This document shows, one piece after another, positions 1 through 9,033 of a stretch of 64,000 nt of DNA. The notes beneath the pieces are model-generated. The model ran no database searches and was not told where the DNA came from. It was given only the letters and a program-made list of their open reading frames with translations. This DNA is from Leeia speluncae (GTDB lineage Bacteria; Pseudomonadota; Gammaproteobacteria; Burkholderiales; Leeiaceae), in NCBI RefSeq assembly GCF_020564625.1, contig NZ_JAJBZT010000002.1:310001-374000 (forward strand), written 5' to 3'. The position numbers and the translations under genes are program-made. How positions within the stretch are numbered: the stretch's first letter is position 1; every line of letters begins with the position of its first letter.

Positions 1-903
1 TGCGATGGGATTGCCTGGTACTCACCATCTATTTTCTTTTTCCCTCTAATTTTCTTTCTCAAGAGGAAGTACAAAACATCTTCCTACCTAATTTTGAGAG
101 ACATCTTTCCTCAATGGGCATTTGACCTTGGTGTTATTAATAGTAAGTTAATATTTTATACGCTAAAATTTTTATCATTATTTCAGTTTTTTATTGCTGA
201 TAAAATTGGCATTCAATCTCAAGGAAACTTTCAATTTTTACCACAATTTATTCGAATAAAAAAGGAAATTGAAGTTTTTGATAACTGGTTCACACCAAGA
301 ATTATTCTTTCCAATAATTTCAAAGAGCTCTCAAAAAATACCAATTTGATTGTTTATACGGGCAACATGGGAATTGCACAAGGTCTTGAGTATGTCGCCA
401 CAACCATTCATAAAATTTTAGAAAAAAATTCTGTAGCATGTACCTTTCTATTCATTGGTAAAGGCTCTTATAAATCAAAACTTCAGAATTTCTTTAAAAA
501 TCAAAACTATAATAATGTTATCTTCTCAGATGAAGTCAATCCTAATGACATCCCATCTCTTCTTTCTTTCTCAAAATTTGGCATAGTTGCATTAGATCAT
601 AGACATCGAACTCACAATATTCCTGGAAAATTTATTACTTATATGATGTACAAAACGCCAGTGATAGTTTTTACGACACTTAATTCAGACTTAGCCAATT
701 TAGTTTTACAAGAAAATCTTGGCATTGTCATTGATCCTACTCTTGAAACAAATATCGAAGATATATTAAATTTTCTCAGCCTACCGATTAACAACCCATC
801 AAAATACGAAGAATTACGCACGAATTGCCATAACCTTTATTCCAAAAGATTTCGTTCAAAAACAGCCGCTGAAAAATTAATCCATTTCTTCTCAAAAACT
901 TAG
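1..903 (+). CDS. Glycosyltransferase family 4, WbuB-like, 5' end outside window
   Basis: The reading frame is open from base 1, so the gene begins upstream; a TTG at 94 is an internal codon, not a start. The part seen (about 300 residues) begins with WYSPSIFF and YLILRDIFPQWA, followed by a Rossmann-type half with YTGNMGIAQGLEYV, LFIGKGSYKSKL and NIPGKFITYMMYKTPVI. These resemble WbuB-type transferases that add an amino-sugar to O-antigen or capsule repeat units at the cytoplasmic membrane face. Base composition is strikingly AT-rich compared with the genes after 1.4 kb, as is usual for polysaccharide loci gained by transfer. The donor sugar cannot be told. Family assignment is firm, substrate is not. 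Confidence 0.85.
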   Translation, partial: CDGIAWYSPSIFFFPLIFFLKRKYKTSSYLILRDIFPQWAFDLGVINSKLIFYTLKFLSLFQFFIADKIGIQSQGNFQFLPQFIRIKKEIEVFDNWFTPRIILSNNFKELSKNTNLIVYTGNMGIAQGLEYVATTIHKILEKNSVACTFLFIGKGSYKSKLQNFFKNQNYNNVIFSDEVNPNDIPSLLSFSKFGIVALDHRHRTHNIPGKFITYMMYKTPVIVFTTLNSDLANLVLQENLGIVIDPTLETNIEDILNFLSLPINNPSKYEELRTNCHNLYSKRFRSKTAAEKLIHFFSKT

Positions 904-1066
904 GAATTATATATCATATTTTTACTTTTTATTTATTTAAGATACTTCATCCTATCATACAGTGTTTAGATCATCTTACTGGTTTATCCTTTTTTATAGA
1001 TACTCCATCCTGAGTCTGTAGACCGTGTAATAGTGCTTAGCGTTACGCTTTTATAGCCCCTACTAA

Positions 1067-1306
<240 letters not shown>

Positions 1307-1451
1307 TTAAATGCTCATTTTTCAGTTAGGCGAGATTGTTTCATGCATGTCGATATCATCGCAATGTCTTTTGTCAGATTTGCTCTTTTTTTGACCTTAC
1401 TCTCATAACTTTTGTGGTGATTTCTTAAAATTTTCCCAATTAAAAATTGTA

Positions 1452-1466
1452 TGTTATATTGTAACA
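1452..1466 (+). promoter_or_regulatory. Zur box in the zur-znuCBA promoter
   Basis: TGTTATATTGTAACA has perfect 5-base inverted half-sites (TGTTA / TAACA) separated by 5 bases and matches the core of the proteobacterial Zur operator. It lies 22 bases before the zur start codon, where it would cover the promoter. Zinc-loaded Zur would thus repress its own operon. Assignment is by motif and context only. Confidence 0.75.
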
Positions 1467-1488
1467 ATATCAACTAACTCCCAACTTC

Positions 1489-1950
1489 ATGGCACACACA
1501 CTTTCTGATCAACTCGAAGCTGCGAACCGCTGGTGTTTAGACCGTGGCGAGAAACTCACGGACATCCGTCGCGAGGTGCTAAGCCTTTTGTTTAGCCATG
1601 GGCATTCGATGAAGGCGTATGACATTTTGTCAGAACTGCAACGACAGCGGCCAAATGCGGCGCCGCCGACGGTGTACCGTGCTTTAGATTTTTTGCTGAG
1701 CGTGGGGTTGATTCACCGCTTGGATTCTGTGAATGCCTTTGTGGCCTGTCCAGAGTTTAGTCAACCGCACCATCATGGTTTGTTGCTGGTGTGCGAACAC
1801 TGCCATAACGTGATTGAGATTGCAGATGCACCGTGGTTATCTGCGCTGGCAGAAACAGCCAAAACACATGGATTTGTGCCTGGGCATCAGGAATTAGAAA
1901 TCAAGGGGTTGTGTACTGCCTGCCATGCAGCCAAAGGGAATATGCAATGA
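1489..1950 (+). CDS. zur: Zinc uptake regulator Zur (Fur family)
   Basis: 153 residues, the usual Fur-family length. The N-terminal winged helix ends in PPTVYRALDFL (59-69), the conserved recognition region; the dimerisation half has HHH at 94-96 and two CxxC pairs (C102/C105 and C142/C145) that form the structural zinc site. Zur rather than Fur is favoured because it heads the znu operon and has a Zur-box-like palindrome directly upstream. The start ATG at 1489 is the only one giving the normal N-terminus. The stop overlaps the next start (ATGA), so translation is probably coupled. Confidence 0.92.
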   Translation: MAHTLSDQLEAANRWCLDRGEKLTDIRREVLSLLFSHGHSMKAYDILSELQRQRPNAAPPTVYRALDFLLSVGLIHRLDSVNAFVACPEFSQPHHHGLLLVCEHCHNVIEIADAPWLSALAETAKTHGFVPGHQELEIKGLCTACHAAKGNMQ

Positions 1951-2150
1951 ATGGCGGGCATCATCATGGTAATCACCAGCATGGTCATAGCCATTCGCAT
2001 GATCATGTCCATGCGAAACCAGCGGCAGTTCCATCTCGCTTTGCTGCGTGGACGCTTCTCTCTGCTCCCGTTTGGCAACGGGTATTAATTGTACTACCTG
2101 CCATTGTTTTACTGTGGCTTGGTGTGTGGTGGGCGATGGGGGTGTCATGA
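1947..2150 (+). CDS. Small His-rich single-pass membrane protein in znu operon
   Basis: A 67-residue protein with ten histidines among its first 22 residues (HHH, HQHGH, HSHDHVH), a short linker, and one hydrophobic segment at about 45-64 (VLIVLPAIVLLWLGVWWAMG). The ATG at 1947 overlaps the zur stop by ATGA and its own stop overlaps the znuC start by ATGA; this double coupling is the main reason for choosing this start over the in-frame ATG at 1833 inside zur. Inference: a membrane-anchored zinc-binding accessory of the ZnuABC importer or a zinc buffer. It belongs to no family I can name. Confidence 0.75.
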   Translation: MNGGHHHGNHQHGHSHSHDHVHAKPAAVPSRFAAWTLLSAPVWQRVLIVLPAIVLLWLGVWWAMGVS

Positions 2151-2911
2151 AACCAGTGATTAGTCTGCACAATGTCACCCTTAGTTATCATCGCCACCCT
2201 GCTGTTCACCATGTGTCCGGTACTTTTCATGCAGGTGAGGCAACGGCCATTATTGGGCCAAATGGCGCCGGAAAAAGCACGCTACTGAAGGCGATTGTCG
2301 GTTTAATTCCTGCATCGGATTCGATGGTTCAGTTTCATGGCATTGCGAAGAAAGATATCGCTTTTTTACCGCAAGCTGCCAATATCGATCGCACCTTCCC
2401 CATTTCGGTGTTAGATGCGGTCTTGTTAGGCAATTGGCGTAAAAGTGGTTGGTTTGGTGGCGTGAGCAAAACAGCAAGGGCCGAAGCAGAGGCCGCACTA
2501 ATCAAGGTTGGGCTAGAAGGCTTTGGGCCGCGCCATATTGGTAGCTTATCTTCTGGTCAATTTCAGCGCGTTTTGTTTGCTAGGATTTTGCTACAAAACT
2601 CACCGCTCATCCTCTTAGACGAGCCATTTACGGCGATTGATGCGCGCACCACACAAGATTTACTTCATCTGATTGATCATTGGCGTTACGAAGGGCGCAC
2701 CATTATTAGTGTGCTCCATGATTACGAACAGGTTAAAAACCACTTTTCTGAATCATTATTAATGGCAAAAGAGTGTATTGCTTGGGGTCCGACGACAGAG
2801 GTGCTCACCAAGGCAAATCTGCAAAAAGCCAATGCGATGGCAGAAAACTGGATAGAGAATGCAGCGGTTTGCCATCGGGATGAACAGCCTCAAGTAGAAG
2901 GTGCGCATTAA
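2147..2911 (+). CDS. znuC: Zinc ABC transporter ATP-binding protein ZnuC
   Basis: 254 residues. Walker A GPNGAGKST (37-45), signature LSSGQFQRV (134-142), Walker B LILLDEP (154-160) and the switch histidine in VLHD (about 204) are all present. It powers high-affinity Zn uptake with ZnuB and ZnuA. ATG 2147 is chosen because it overlaps the preceding stop (ATGA) and gives the normal N-terminus; the upstream in-frame start at 2048 would add 33 unrelated residues. The stop overlaps the znuB start by one base (TAATG). Confidence 0.93.
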   Translation: MKPVISLHNVTLSYHRHPAVHHVSGTFHAGEATAIIGPNGAGKSTLLKAIVGLIPASDSMVQFHGIAKKDIAFLPQAANIDRTFPISVLDAVLLGNWRKSGWFGGVSKTARAEAEAALIKVGLEGFGPRHIGSLSSGQFQRVLFARILLQNSPLILLDEPFTAIDARTTQDLLHLIDHWRYEGRTIISVLHDYEQVKNHFSESLLMAKECIAWGPTTEVLTKANLQKANAMAENWIENAAVCHRDEQPQVEGAH

Positions 2912-3783
2912 TGTCTTTATATGATTTGTTGTGGCAACCGTTTGCTGATTTTGCCTTTATGCGGCATGCCTTAATTGGATGTTTTGCTTTGGCATTAGGC
3001 TGTGCACCGATTGGTCTATTGCTGGTGTTACGCCGGATGAGCTTAATGGGTGACGCGATGAGCCATGCCATCTTACCCGGTGCGGCGATTGCCTTTATTG
3101 CTTACGGGCTCTCTTTAGTGGCTCTTAGTATTGGTGGGTTTATTGCTGGTTTGGTGGTTGTGCTATTGGCGGGCTTAGTCACGCGGATGACCGAACTCAA
3201 AGAAGACGCCAGTTTTGCGGCCTTTTATTTGCTGTCTTTAGCCACCGGCGTACTGCTAGTGTCTAAATGGGGTAGCAATGTTGATTTGATGCATATTCTA
3301 TTTGGCACTGTGCTAGCGGTTGATGATGCGGCGCTCTATTTAGTCGCTGGCATTGCCACCTTTACCTTGTTGGTGCTCACTATATTTTATCGTCCATTGG
3401 TGATCGAAAGTTTTGACCCGGAATTTATGCGTGCCACCAGCGGCAAAGGTGCCATTGCCCACTTTGCCTTCCTGATTCTAGTGGTACTGAACCTAGTTGC
3501 CGGCTTTCAAGCACTTGGCACGCTGATGTCGGTTGGTTTAATGATGTTGCCAGCAACCAGCGCGCGTTTATGGACGGATAACCTACCTAAACTTTGCCTT
3601 GTAGCAATTAGCATTGCGCTTATTTCTGGCTACACCGGCTTATTGATTTCTTACCATGGCAACTTGCCTTCTGGCCCTTCTATTATTTTAACGGCGGGTC
3701 TTGCCTATATAGGATCACTACTCATTGGCACCCGAGGCGGGATGCTATGGAGACTCTTCCGCCTTCGCCATTTAGAGGGTTAA
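2911..3783 (+). CDS. znuB: Zinc ABC transporter permease ZnuB
   Basis: 290 residues, almost entirely hydrophobic with about eight to nine membrane segments. RRMSLMGDAMSHAILPG near residue 40 is the hallmark of ABC-3 metal permeases, and the later GTLMSVGLMMLPATSARL is also conserved. It forms the inner-membrane zinc channel with ZnuC. It sits directly on the znuC stop. After it the frame of znuA already overlaps, but the real znuA start is 29 bases past the znuB stop. Confidence 0.93.
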   Translation: MSLYDLLWQPFADFAFMRHALIGCFALALGCAPIGLLLVLRRMSLMGDAMSHAILPGAAIAFIAYGLSLVALSIGGFIAGLVVVLLAGLVTRMTELKEDASFAAFYLLSLATGVLLVSKWGSNVDLMHILFGTVLAVDDAALYLVAGIATFTLLVLTIFYRPLVIESFDPEFMRATSGKGAIAHFAFLILVVLNLVAGFQALGTLMSVGLMMLPATSARLWTDNLPKLCLVAISIALISGYTGLLISYHGNLPSGPSIILTAGLAYIGSLLIGTRGGMLWRLFRLRHLEG

Positions 3784-3812
3784 TCTATTTTTTGTTAATG
3801 AAAGATTGCTTC

Positions 3813-4709
3813 ATGAATCGTCAAGTCTTACTAAAAGCATCAAGCGTATTGATTCTCAGTCTCAGTTCCATTCTAAGCCACGCGGCAGAAAAACTACCGG
3901 TGGTTGCTAGTTTTTCTGTACTAGGTGATCTAGTTCAACAAATTGGCGGAGACAAAGTCTCTGTGACGACATTAGTTGGCCCGGATCAAGACGCACACGT
4001 CTTTCAGCCTAGCCCTAAAGATGCACAAGCAGTTGGCAAAGCAAAAGTGGTATTCATGAATGGCTTGGGTTTCGAAGGTTGGATGCCAAGATTAACAACG
4101 GCAGCGGGCGGAAAAGCCAAAAGCATTACGGTGAGCAGCGGTATTAAAACCCAAACCATGGAAGAGGATGGCAAGCAAGAGACAGATCCTCATGCATGGC
4201 AAAACCCGGCCAATGTGGTGGTTTACGTCAAAAATATTGCCAATGGTTTGGCAACTGCAGACCCTGCAAACAAAGCCTATTACCAGCAACAAGCCGCACA
4301 ATACACAACGAAATTAGAAGACTTACAAAAGTGGGTAGTAACAGAGGTAAACAGCATTCCGGCCAGTAAGCGTAAAGTCATTACGTCACATGATGCCTTT
4401 GGTTATTTATCCAAACGCTTTGCGATTGAATTCCTAGCGCCACAAGGGATGAACACCGAAGCAGAAGCATCGCCAAAAGATGTGGCCAATTTAATTAAGC
4501 AAATTCGCCAAGAGAAAATTAAAGCGGTGTTTGTCGAAAATATCAGTAACCCTAAGCTATTAAAGCAGCTAAGTGCTGAGGCAGGCGTCAGTACTGGGGA
4601 TAGCTTATTTAGTGATGCGCTGTCTAAAAAGGGCGGCCCAGCAGCCACTTACCTAGAGATGTACCGTCACAATATTACGACCTTAGTCGCTGGCATGAAG
4701 AAGAACTAA
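3813..4709 (+). CDS. znuA: Zinc ABC transporter periplasmic binding protein ZnuA
   Basis: 298 residues from ATG 3813, which gives a clean signal peptide (MNRQVLLK... SHA|AEKLPVV). In-frame starts at 3747 and 3798 would put extra residues before it. Cluster A-I metal-binding motifs are visible: the histidines in DQDAHVFQPSP, DPHAWQNP and SHDAFGYL and the aspartate in TGDSLFSDAL. The loop after DQDAH that in many ZnuA proteins is a long His/Asp-rich stretch is short here (MEEDGKQETDP), which is notable because the operon carries a separate His-rich small protein. Last gene of the zur operon. Confidence 0.92.
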   Translation: MNRQVLLKASSVLILSLSSILSHAAEKLPVVASFSVLGDLVQQIGGDKVSVTTLVGPDQDAHVFQPSPKDAQAVGKAKVVFMNGLGFEGWMPRLTTAAGGKAKSITVSSGIKTQTMEEDGKQETDPHAWQNPANVVVYVKNIANGLATADPANKAYYQQQAAQYTTKLEDLQKWVVTEVNSIPASKRKVITSHDAFGYLSKRFAIEFLAPQGMNTEAEASPKDVANLIKQIRQEKIKAVFVENISNPKLLKQLSAEAGVSTGDSLFSDALSKKGGPAATYLEMYRHNITTLVAGMKKN

Positions 4710-4720
4710 TCTTAGTTTTT

Positions 4721-4762
4721 ACTCCCACCGCCCTCTCCCTGACAGGAGGGGCAGTGGGAGTA
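4721..4762. terminator. Hairpin between convergent znuA and asparaginase
   Basis: ACTCCCAC at 4721-4728 pairs with GTGGGAGT at 4754-4761, with further pairing of CCCTC/GAGGG inside. It lies between convergent genes and would stop transcripts from both sides, but neither strand has a clear T-run directly after the stem, so intrinsic termination is uncertain. Confidence 0.5.
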
Positions 4763-4771
4763 ACGGTCAGA

Positions 4772-5749
4772 TCAACGCTGATCGAACAATCCTTGCAAAC
4801 CTTTATTATCCAGCCCTGCCGCAATCCCCAGCATCAATAGCACCCTTGCTTGCGGCGGCGTATGGTTATCCCCGCTCAATAGCCCTAGCGCATCATCCTC
4901 ATAGGTACGATTATGCACAACGGTGCCATTTGGTACGCGGCTAGCTCGCACTACTTTCACACCACGAGCAATCAGCTCGGACACTGCAGCTAGCCAATCC
5001 GGGCGTAAATTACCATTACCCAACCCAGCCAGCACCAAGCCTTTCGCCCCTTCAGCGGCCGCTAACACAAGGCTCGCCGGCATATCTGCATAGGCATAAA
5101 GTAAATTCACAGCAGGTAGCACATCACCCGTGGGCATCAAGCCGCCGCGCGCCCTTGCTGGCTGTTGGTAATAGAACACGTCCGCGCCAGCCACCATGCC
5201 AAGACGGCCGTAGCGATCTGCATCAAATGCCGCTGGTACTGCATCGCGTTTTTGCAAACCGCGTGCAGACAAAATCGCATCGCCAAATACCACCAGCACG
5301 CCTTTGCCACGACTAGCCGGGTTTGCCGCCACACTCACCGCATGCAGCATATTCATTGGGCCATCAGCTGACAACGCCGTTGCTGGGCGCATAGCCCCGG
5401 TTAGCACTACCGGCTTATCGCTACTTAATACAGACTGCAGGAAGAAAGCCGTTTCTTCCATCGTGTCCGTTCCATGCAGCACCAGCACACCATCCACCGT
5501 ATCATCGGCTAACAACGCCTCAACACGCTTCGCCAGTTGCAACCAATGTGCAACGGTAATATGCGCACTATCGATCGCAAAAATCTGCTCGGCTTGCAAA
5601 TTCGCTAATGCGTCCACACCCGGCACCGCCGCTAGCAACACGCCAACGTCCAGTGCGCCAGGTTGATATTTAACTGCCTCGCCAGCACTCGCGGCTTGGC
5701 CTGCAATCGTGCCGCCAGTCGCGACCAATGCAATATTCGGTAAACTCAT
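4772..5749 (-). CDS. L-asparaginase
   Basis: 325 residues from ATG 5749, which is preceded by a perfect GGAGG seven bases upstream; an upstream in-frame start at 5770 lies inside ampG and is rejected. TGGTIAGQ near the N-terminus and VLHGTDTMEETAFFL near residue 90 hold the two catalytic threonines and the T-D pair of the asparaginase fold. It hydrolyses asparagine to aspartate and ammonia. Sequence is of the bacterial type II kind, but no signal peptide is visible, so a cytoplasmic location is likely. It starts one base after the ampG stop, so the two are co-transcribed. Confidence 0.88.
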   Translation of the reverse strand: MSLPNIALVATGGTIAGQAASAGEAVKYQPGALDVGVLLAAVPGVDALANLQAEQIFAIDSAHITVAHWLQLAKRVEALLADDTVDGVLVLHGTDTMEETAFFLQSVLSSDKPVVLTGAMRPATALSADGPMNMLHAVSVAANPASRGKGVLVVFGDAILSARGLQKRDAVPAAFDADRYGRLGMVAGADVFYYQQPARARGGLMPTGDVLPAVNLLYAYADMPASLVLAAAEGAKGLVLAGLGNGNLRPDWLAAVSELIARGVKVVRASRVPNGTVVHNRTYEDDALGLLSGDNHTPPQARVLLMLGIAAGLDNKGLQGLFDQR

Positions 5750-5750
5750 A

Positions 5751-7466
5751 TTAATCCTCCAGGGGGGCATCTGCAGGTTTTACCAGCGTCAGAATACTAT
5801 CGCGCAAGCGCCACAACATCCACAGACCCGGCATCGCCATCACAGCAGAGAAGACAAAGAAACTTGGCCAGCCAATCGACTCGGCCAATACGCCCGACAT
5901 CGGGCCAACCCACACACGTCCTATCGCAGAAAATGCCGACAATAGCGCATACTGAGTTGCACTAAAGCGCTGATTACACAACGCCATCAGGAAGGCCACA
6001 AACGCAGCCGTTCCCATCCCGCTAGTGATGTTCTCGAACGCCACCACACTTAGCAGGAGATTATCTACGGACGACGCCTCTTTCAGTGATACAAGCACCC
6101 AGTCAAATGCCGGTAAAGTAAACGTCCCCCACGCTCCTTTACCCAACACCGCCAACAGATAAAACCCAAAATTCGATAATAACTGCAATACGCCAAACAA
6201 CATTAGCGAGCGATACAACCCTAGCCGGATCATCAAGGCACCACCTAACAAGGCGCCACCGATTGTCATCCAGATGCCTATCACCTTATTCACCACGCCG
6301 ACTTCCGCCTGCGCAAATGCCATGCCCTTAATCAGGAATGGCGTAGTCAACGTCCCCGCAAATGCATCCCCTAATTTGTAGAGGATAATAAAGCCCAAGA
6401 AAGCCATTGCACCAGATTGGGTAAAATAGCTCGATAAGGAAGCATTGAGTGTCTCGAACTTCGCCGTTTTAGCCGCCCAATAAGCCAGCGGCAAGGTAAT
6501 CACCACACCTAAAATTAGCGTTAGCAGATCTGCCCACTTCTTCTTACCATCATCCGGTCTTTTCGCAGCGGGTTTTGCAACATCTACTTTTGCGGCATCC
6601 GCTTTATCTGCCGTTGCTTTTGGTGCACAAGACGCAACCGTGGCTGGCGCCGCAGGTTTCGCAACAGGACTAGACACCGATCCCGTCACCGCTGGCACGG
6701 GCACTTCTGGGCTAGCAAATAGCGGGGTTAATGCCTTATCTACTAAAGGTGCTACGGCTTTATTGGTCACCTGATAACCAATCACCACTGCCACCACCAC
6801 CGCCACAAAACCGATCAAATCGCGACTGGCAACAGAGCTATGTGCTTTCAGATGCTTAGGCACAGAAGGTAGTAGCAATAATGAACACACGGACGCGGCC
6901 AACATAATGCCAGCCATCACCGCATATACATGCCCCCAGCCCCAGCCAAAACCTTGTTCAGGATCAGCCCAAATCAGCGCAATCCCCCCAGACAAGATCA
7001 TCGCCAAACGGTAGCCGAATACCCCAATAGAAGAACCTAAGCCACGCTCTTTGTCACTCAACACATCAGTGCGATACGCATCAATCACCACATCTTGCGA
7101 GGCTGATAAAAACGCCACCAGCAGTGCCAATAAGGCAAAGCCCGTTGTATCTGCCTTCGGAGAGCTACCCGACATTCCATACAGCACCAACGCCAAACCT
7201 AACTGTGTCAGTACCAGCCAACCACGTCGGCGCCCCAAAAATGGCAGCTCAAAGCGATCCATGAGCGGCGCCCACAGAAATTTAAAGGTATAAGGCAACC
7301 CGACTAAACTAAAAAAACCAATGGTCGCCATATCCACACAATCTACCGTCAACCAAGCCTGCATGGCTTGGCCGGTTAGCGCCAGCGGCAAACCAGAGGC
7401 AAACCCCAGCAGCAAGATCGCAAAGTAGCGGTGAAATGATTGCCATTGTTTAGGCAAGGAAGCCAT
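5751..7466 (-). CDS. ampG: AmpG-like muropeptide permease (MFS)
   Basis: 571 residues from ATG 7466, which has AGGGA about ten bases upstream; the in-frame ATG at 7475 sits on top of that site. The opening segment ILLLGFASGLPLALTGQAMQ and the motif FKFLWAPLMDRFELPFLGRRRGW are typical of AmpG, which imports anhydro-muropeptides for cell-wall recycling. About 12-14 membrane helices are visible. Odd: a hydrophilic insert at roughly 255-315 rich in Ala, Pro and Lys (PVAKPAAPAT, ADKADAAKVDVAKPAAKRP) makes it some 80 residues longer than the ~490-residue enterobacterial AmpG. Middle gene of xthA-ampG-asparaginase. Confidence 0.85.
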   Translation of the reverse strand: MASLPKQWQSFHRYFAILLLGFASGLPLALTGQAMQAWLTVDCVDMATIGFFSLVGLPYTFKFLWAPLMDRFELPFLGRRRGWLVLTQLGLALVLYGMSGSSPKADTTGFALLALLVAFLSASQDVVIDAYRTDVLSDKERGLGSSIGVFGYRLAMILSGGIALIWADPEQGFGWGWGHVYAVMAGIMLAASVCSLLLLPSVPKHLKAHSSVASRDLIGFVAVVVAVVIGYQVTNKAVAPLVDKALTPLFASPEVPVPAVTGSVSSPVAKPAAPATVASCAPKATADKADAAKVDVAKPAAKRPDDGKKKWADLLTLILGVVITLPLAYWAAKTAKFETLNASLSSYFTQSGAMAFLGFIILYKLGDAFAGTLTTPFLIKGMAFAQAEVGVVNKVIGIWMTIGGALLGGALMIRLGLYRSLMLFGVLQLLSNFGFYLLAVLGKGAWGTFTLPAFDWVLVSLKEASSVDNLLLSVVAFENITSGMGTAAFVAFLMALCNQRFSATQYALLSAFSAIGRVWVGPMSGVLAESIGWPSFFVFSAVMAMPGLWMLWRLRDSILTLVKPADAPLED

Positions 7467-7494
7467 GTCTCTCATCCCTGTGATTGAGCGCTAT

Positions 7495-8268
7495 TTATAC
7501 TTGGAAATCGTAATCGACGATCAGCGGTGCATGGTCAGAAAACTTCTGATCTTTATACACACTAGATGCTTTCGCCGTGCCGCCAATACCCGGAGTCGTC
7601 AGGTGGTAATCAATCCGCCAGCCCACGTCTTTTGCGTAAGCCTGACCGCGATTCGACCACCAGGTATAACCAGGTACCGCCGGGTACAAGGTACGCCAAA
7701 TATCCACCCAGCCCAGTTCCTGCTGTACTTTGGTCATCCAACTACGTTCTTCTGGCAAGAAACCCGAGTTTTTCAGGTTGCCTTTCCAGTTTTTCAGGTC
7801 GATTTCATTGTGCGCGATATTCCAATCACCACAGATCACCACTTCACGGCCACTCTGCATCAAGTTAGCCAGCGTTGGCCAAAACCGCTCCATAAAATCG
7901 AACTTCACCGTCTGGCGCTCTTCCGAGCTAGAACCAGAAGGCAAATACAGTGATACCACGCTTAAATTACCAATATCCACCTGCAAATAGCGGCCTTCTG
8001 CATCAAATTCAGGGATGCCCAAGCCAGTCACTACCTTATCAGGCTGTTGTCGGGTATATATTCCTACCCCGCTATAGCCTTTTTTCTCTGCGTAATGGAA
8101 AAAACCAAAATAGCCTTCCGGGTTCAGAAAAGCCGGCGTCATGTCAGCAGCTTGGGCTTTCAACTCTTGCAAGCAAATCACATCAGCACCATCTTGGCGC
8201 ATCCAATCCAAAAAACCTTTGGTCGTTGCAGAACGAATCCCGTTCAAATTGGCAGAAACAATACGCAT
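7495..8268 (-). CDS. xthA: Exodeoxyribonuclease III / AP endonuclease
   Basis: 257 residues. MRIVSANLNGIRSA, CLQELK (Glu 35, metal ligand), YSGVGIYTR, GDWNIAHNEIDLKN and the C-terminal SDHAPLIVDY (catalytic Asp-His pair) give the complete ExoIII signature. It cuts at abasic sites and acts as a 3'-5' exonuclease in base-excision repair. AGGAAA lies ten bases before the ATG. Ends 28 bases before ampG on the same strand and is divergent from pyrE, with about 120 bases of shared promoter region. Confidence 0.93.
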   Translation of the reverse strand: MRIVSANLNGIRSATTKGFLDWMRQDGADVICLQELKAQAADMTPAFLNPEGYFGFFHYAEKKGYSGVGIYTRQQPDKVVTGLGIPEFDAEGRYLQVDIGNLSVVSLYLPSGSSSEERQTVKFDFMERFWPTLANLMQSGREVVICGDWNIAHNEIDLKNWKGNLKNSGFLPEERSWMTKVQQELGWVDIWRTLYPAVPGYTWWSNRGQAYAKDVGWRIDYHLTTPGIGGTAKASSVYKDQKFSDHAPLIVDYDFQV

Positions 8269-8387
8269 CTAATTCGCTTTCCTGTCCTAAAACTTTTATA
8301 CTTTCACAATATTTTTTCACCCCATCGCCAGACAAACTGGCCATCCTAAAATGGGGTTAATTTTCAAAACTTAAGATGGTAAATCGG

Positions 8388-9026
8388 ATGAGTAACTTTC
8401 GCACGGATTTTATTGAATTTGCAGTCGAACGCGGCGTATTAGGCTTCGGAGAATTTGTCACCAAGGCAGGCCGTTTGTCTCCTTATTTCTTCAATGCCGG
8501 ATTATTCAATGATGGCGATAGCCTAAGAAAACTCGGCCAATTTTACGCCACAGCCATTTTAGACTCTGGCATTCAGTTCGATATGCTATTCGGGCCAGCG
8601 TATAAAGGCATCCCATTAGCGGCAAGTATTGCCATTGCACTTGCCGAAAAAGGTCACAATGTGCCGTTTGCGTTCAATCGCAAAGAAGCAAAAGACCACG
8701 GCGAAGGCGGTACACTCGTCGGCGCGCCACTAAAAGGCAACATTATTATTGTTGACGATGTCATATCCGCGGGCACCTCCGTTCGTGAATCTGTCACCCT
8801 CATTCGCCAAGCGGGCGCCACCCCTGCCGGCGTAGCCATTGCGCTAGATCGCATGGAAAAAGGACAAGGCGAATTATCTGCCGTACAAGAGGTAGAAAAA
8901 CAACATGGTTTATCAGTCATTTCCATTGCCAAGCTAAACGACCTGTTTAGTTTCTTGACAGGCAAAGCAGAATTGGCACAACATTTGCATAAAATTGAGG
9001 CTTACCGACAACAATACGGAGTCTAA
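8388..9026 (+). CDS. pyrE: Orotate phosphoribosyltransferase
   Basis: 212 residues from ATG 8388 ([12 protein letters not shown]), the start that matches the family; an in-frame ATG at 8376 would add four residues and neither has a strong ribosome site. [11 protein letters not shown] and the PRPP-binding loop [16 protein letters not shown] are diagnostic. It makes OMP from orotate and PRPP in pyrimidine synthesis. The DUF4124 gene starts eight bases after its stop. Confidence 0.95.
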   Translation: MSNFRTDFIEFAVERGVLGFGEFVTKAGRLSPYFFNAGLFNDGDSLRKLGQFYATAILDSGIQFDMLFGPAYKGIPLAASIAIALAEKGHNVPFAFNRKEAKDHGEGGTLVGAPLKGNIIIVDDVISAGTSVRESVTLIRQAGATPAGVAIALDRMEKGQGELSAVQEVEKQHGLSVISIAKLNDLFSFLTGKAELAQHLHKIEAYRQQYGV

Positions 9027-9033
9027 CGCGACT

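Noticed and set aside
639-821. Antisense frame inside the glycosyltransferase
   Set aside because: AT-rich shadow without a start site or similarity.
1833-1949. Upstream in-frame ATG for the His-rich small gene, inside zur
   Set aside because: It would overlap zur by 118 bases in another frame; ATG 1947 has the ATGA overlap seen throughout this operon.
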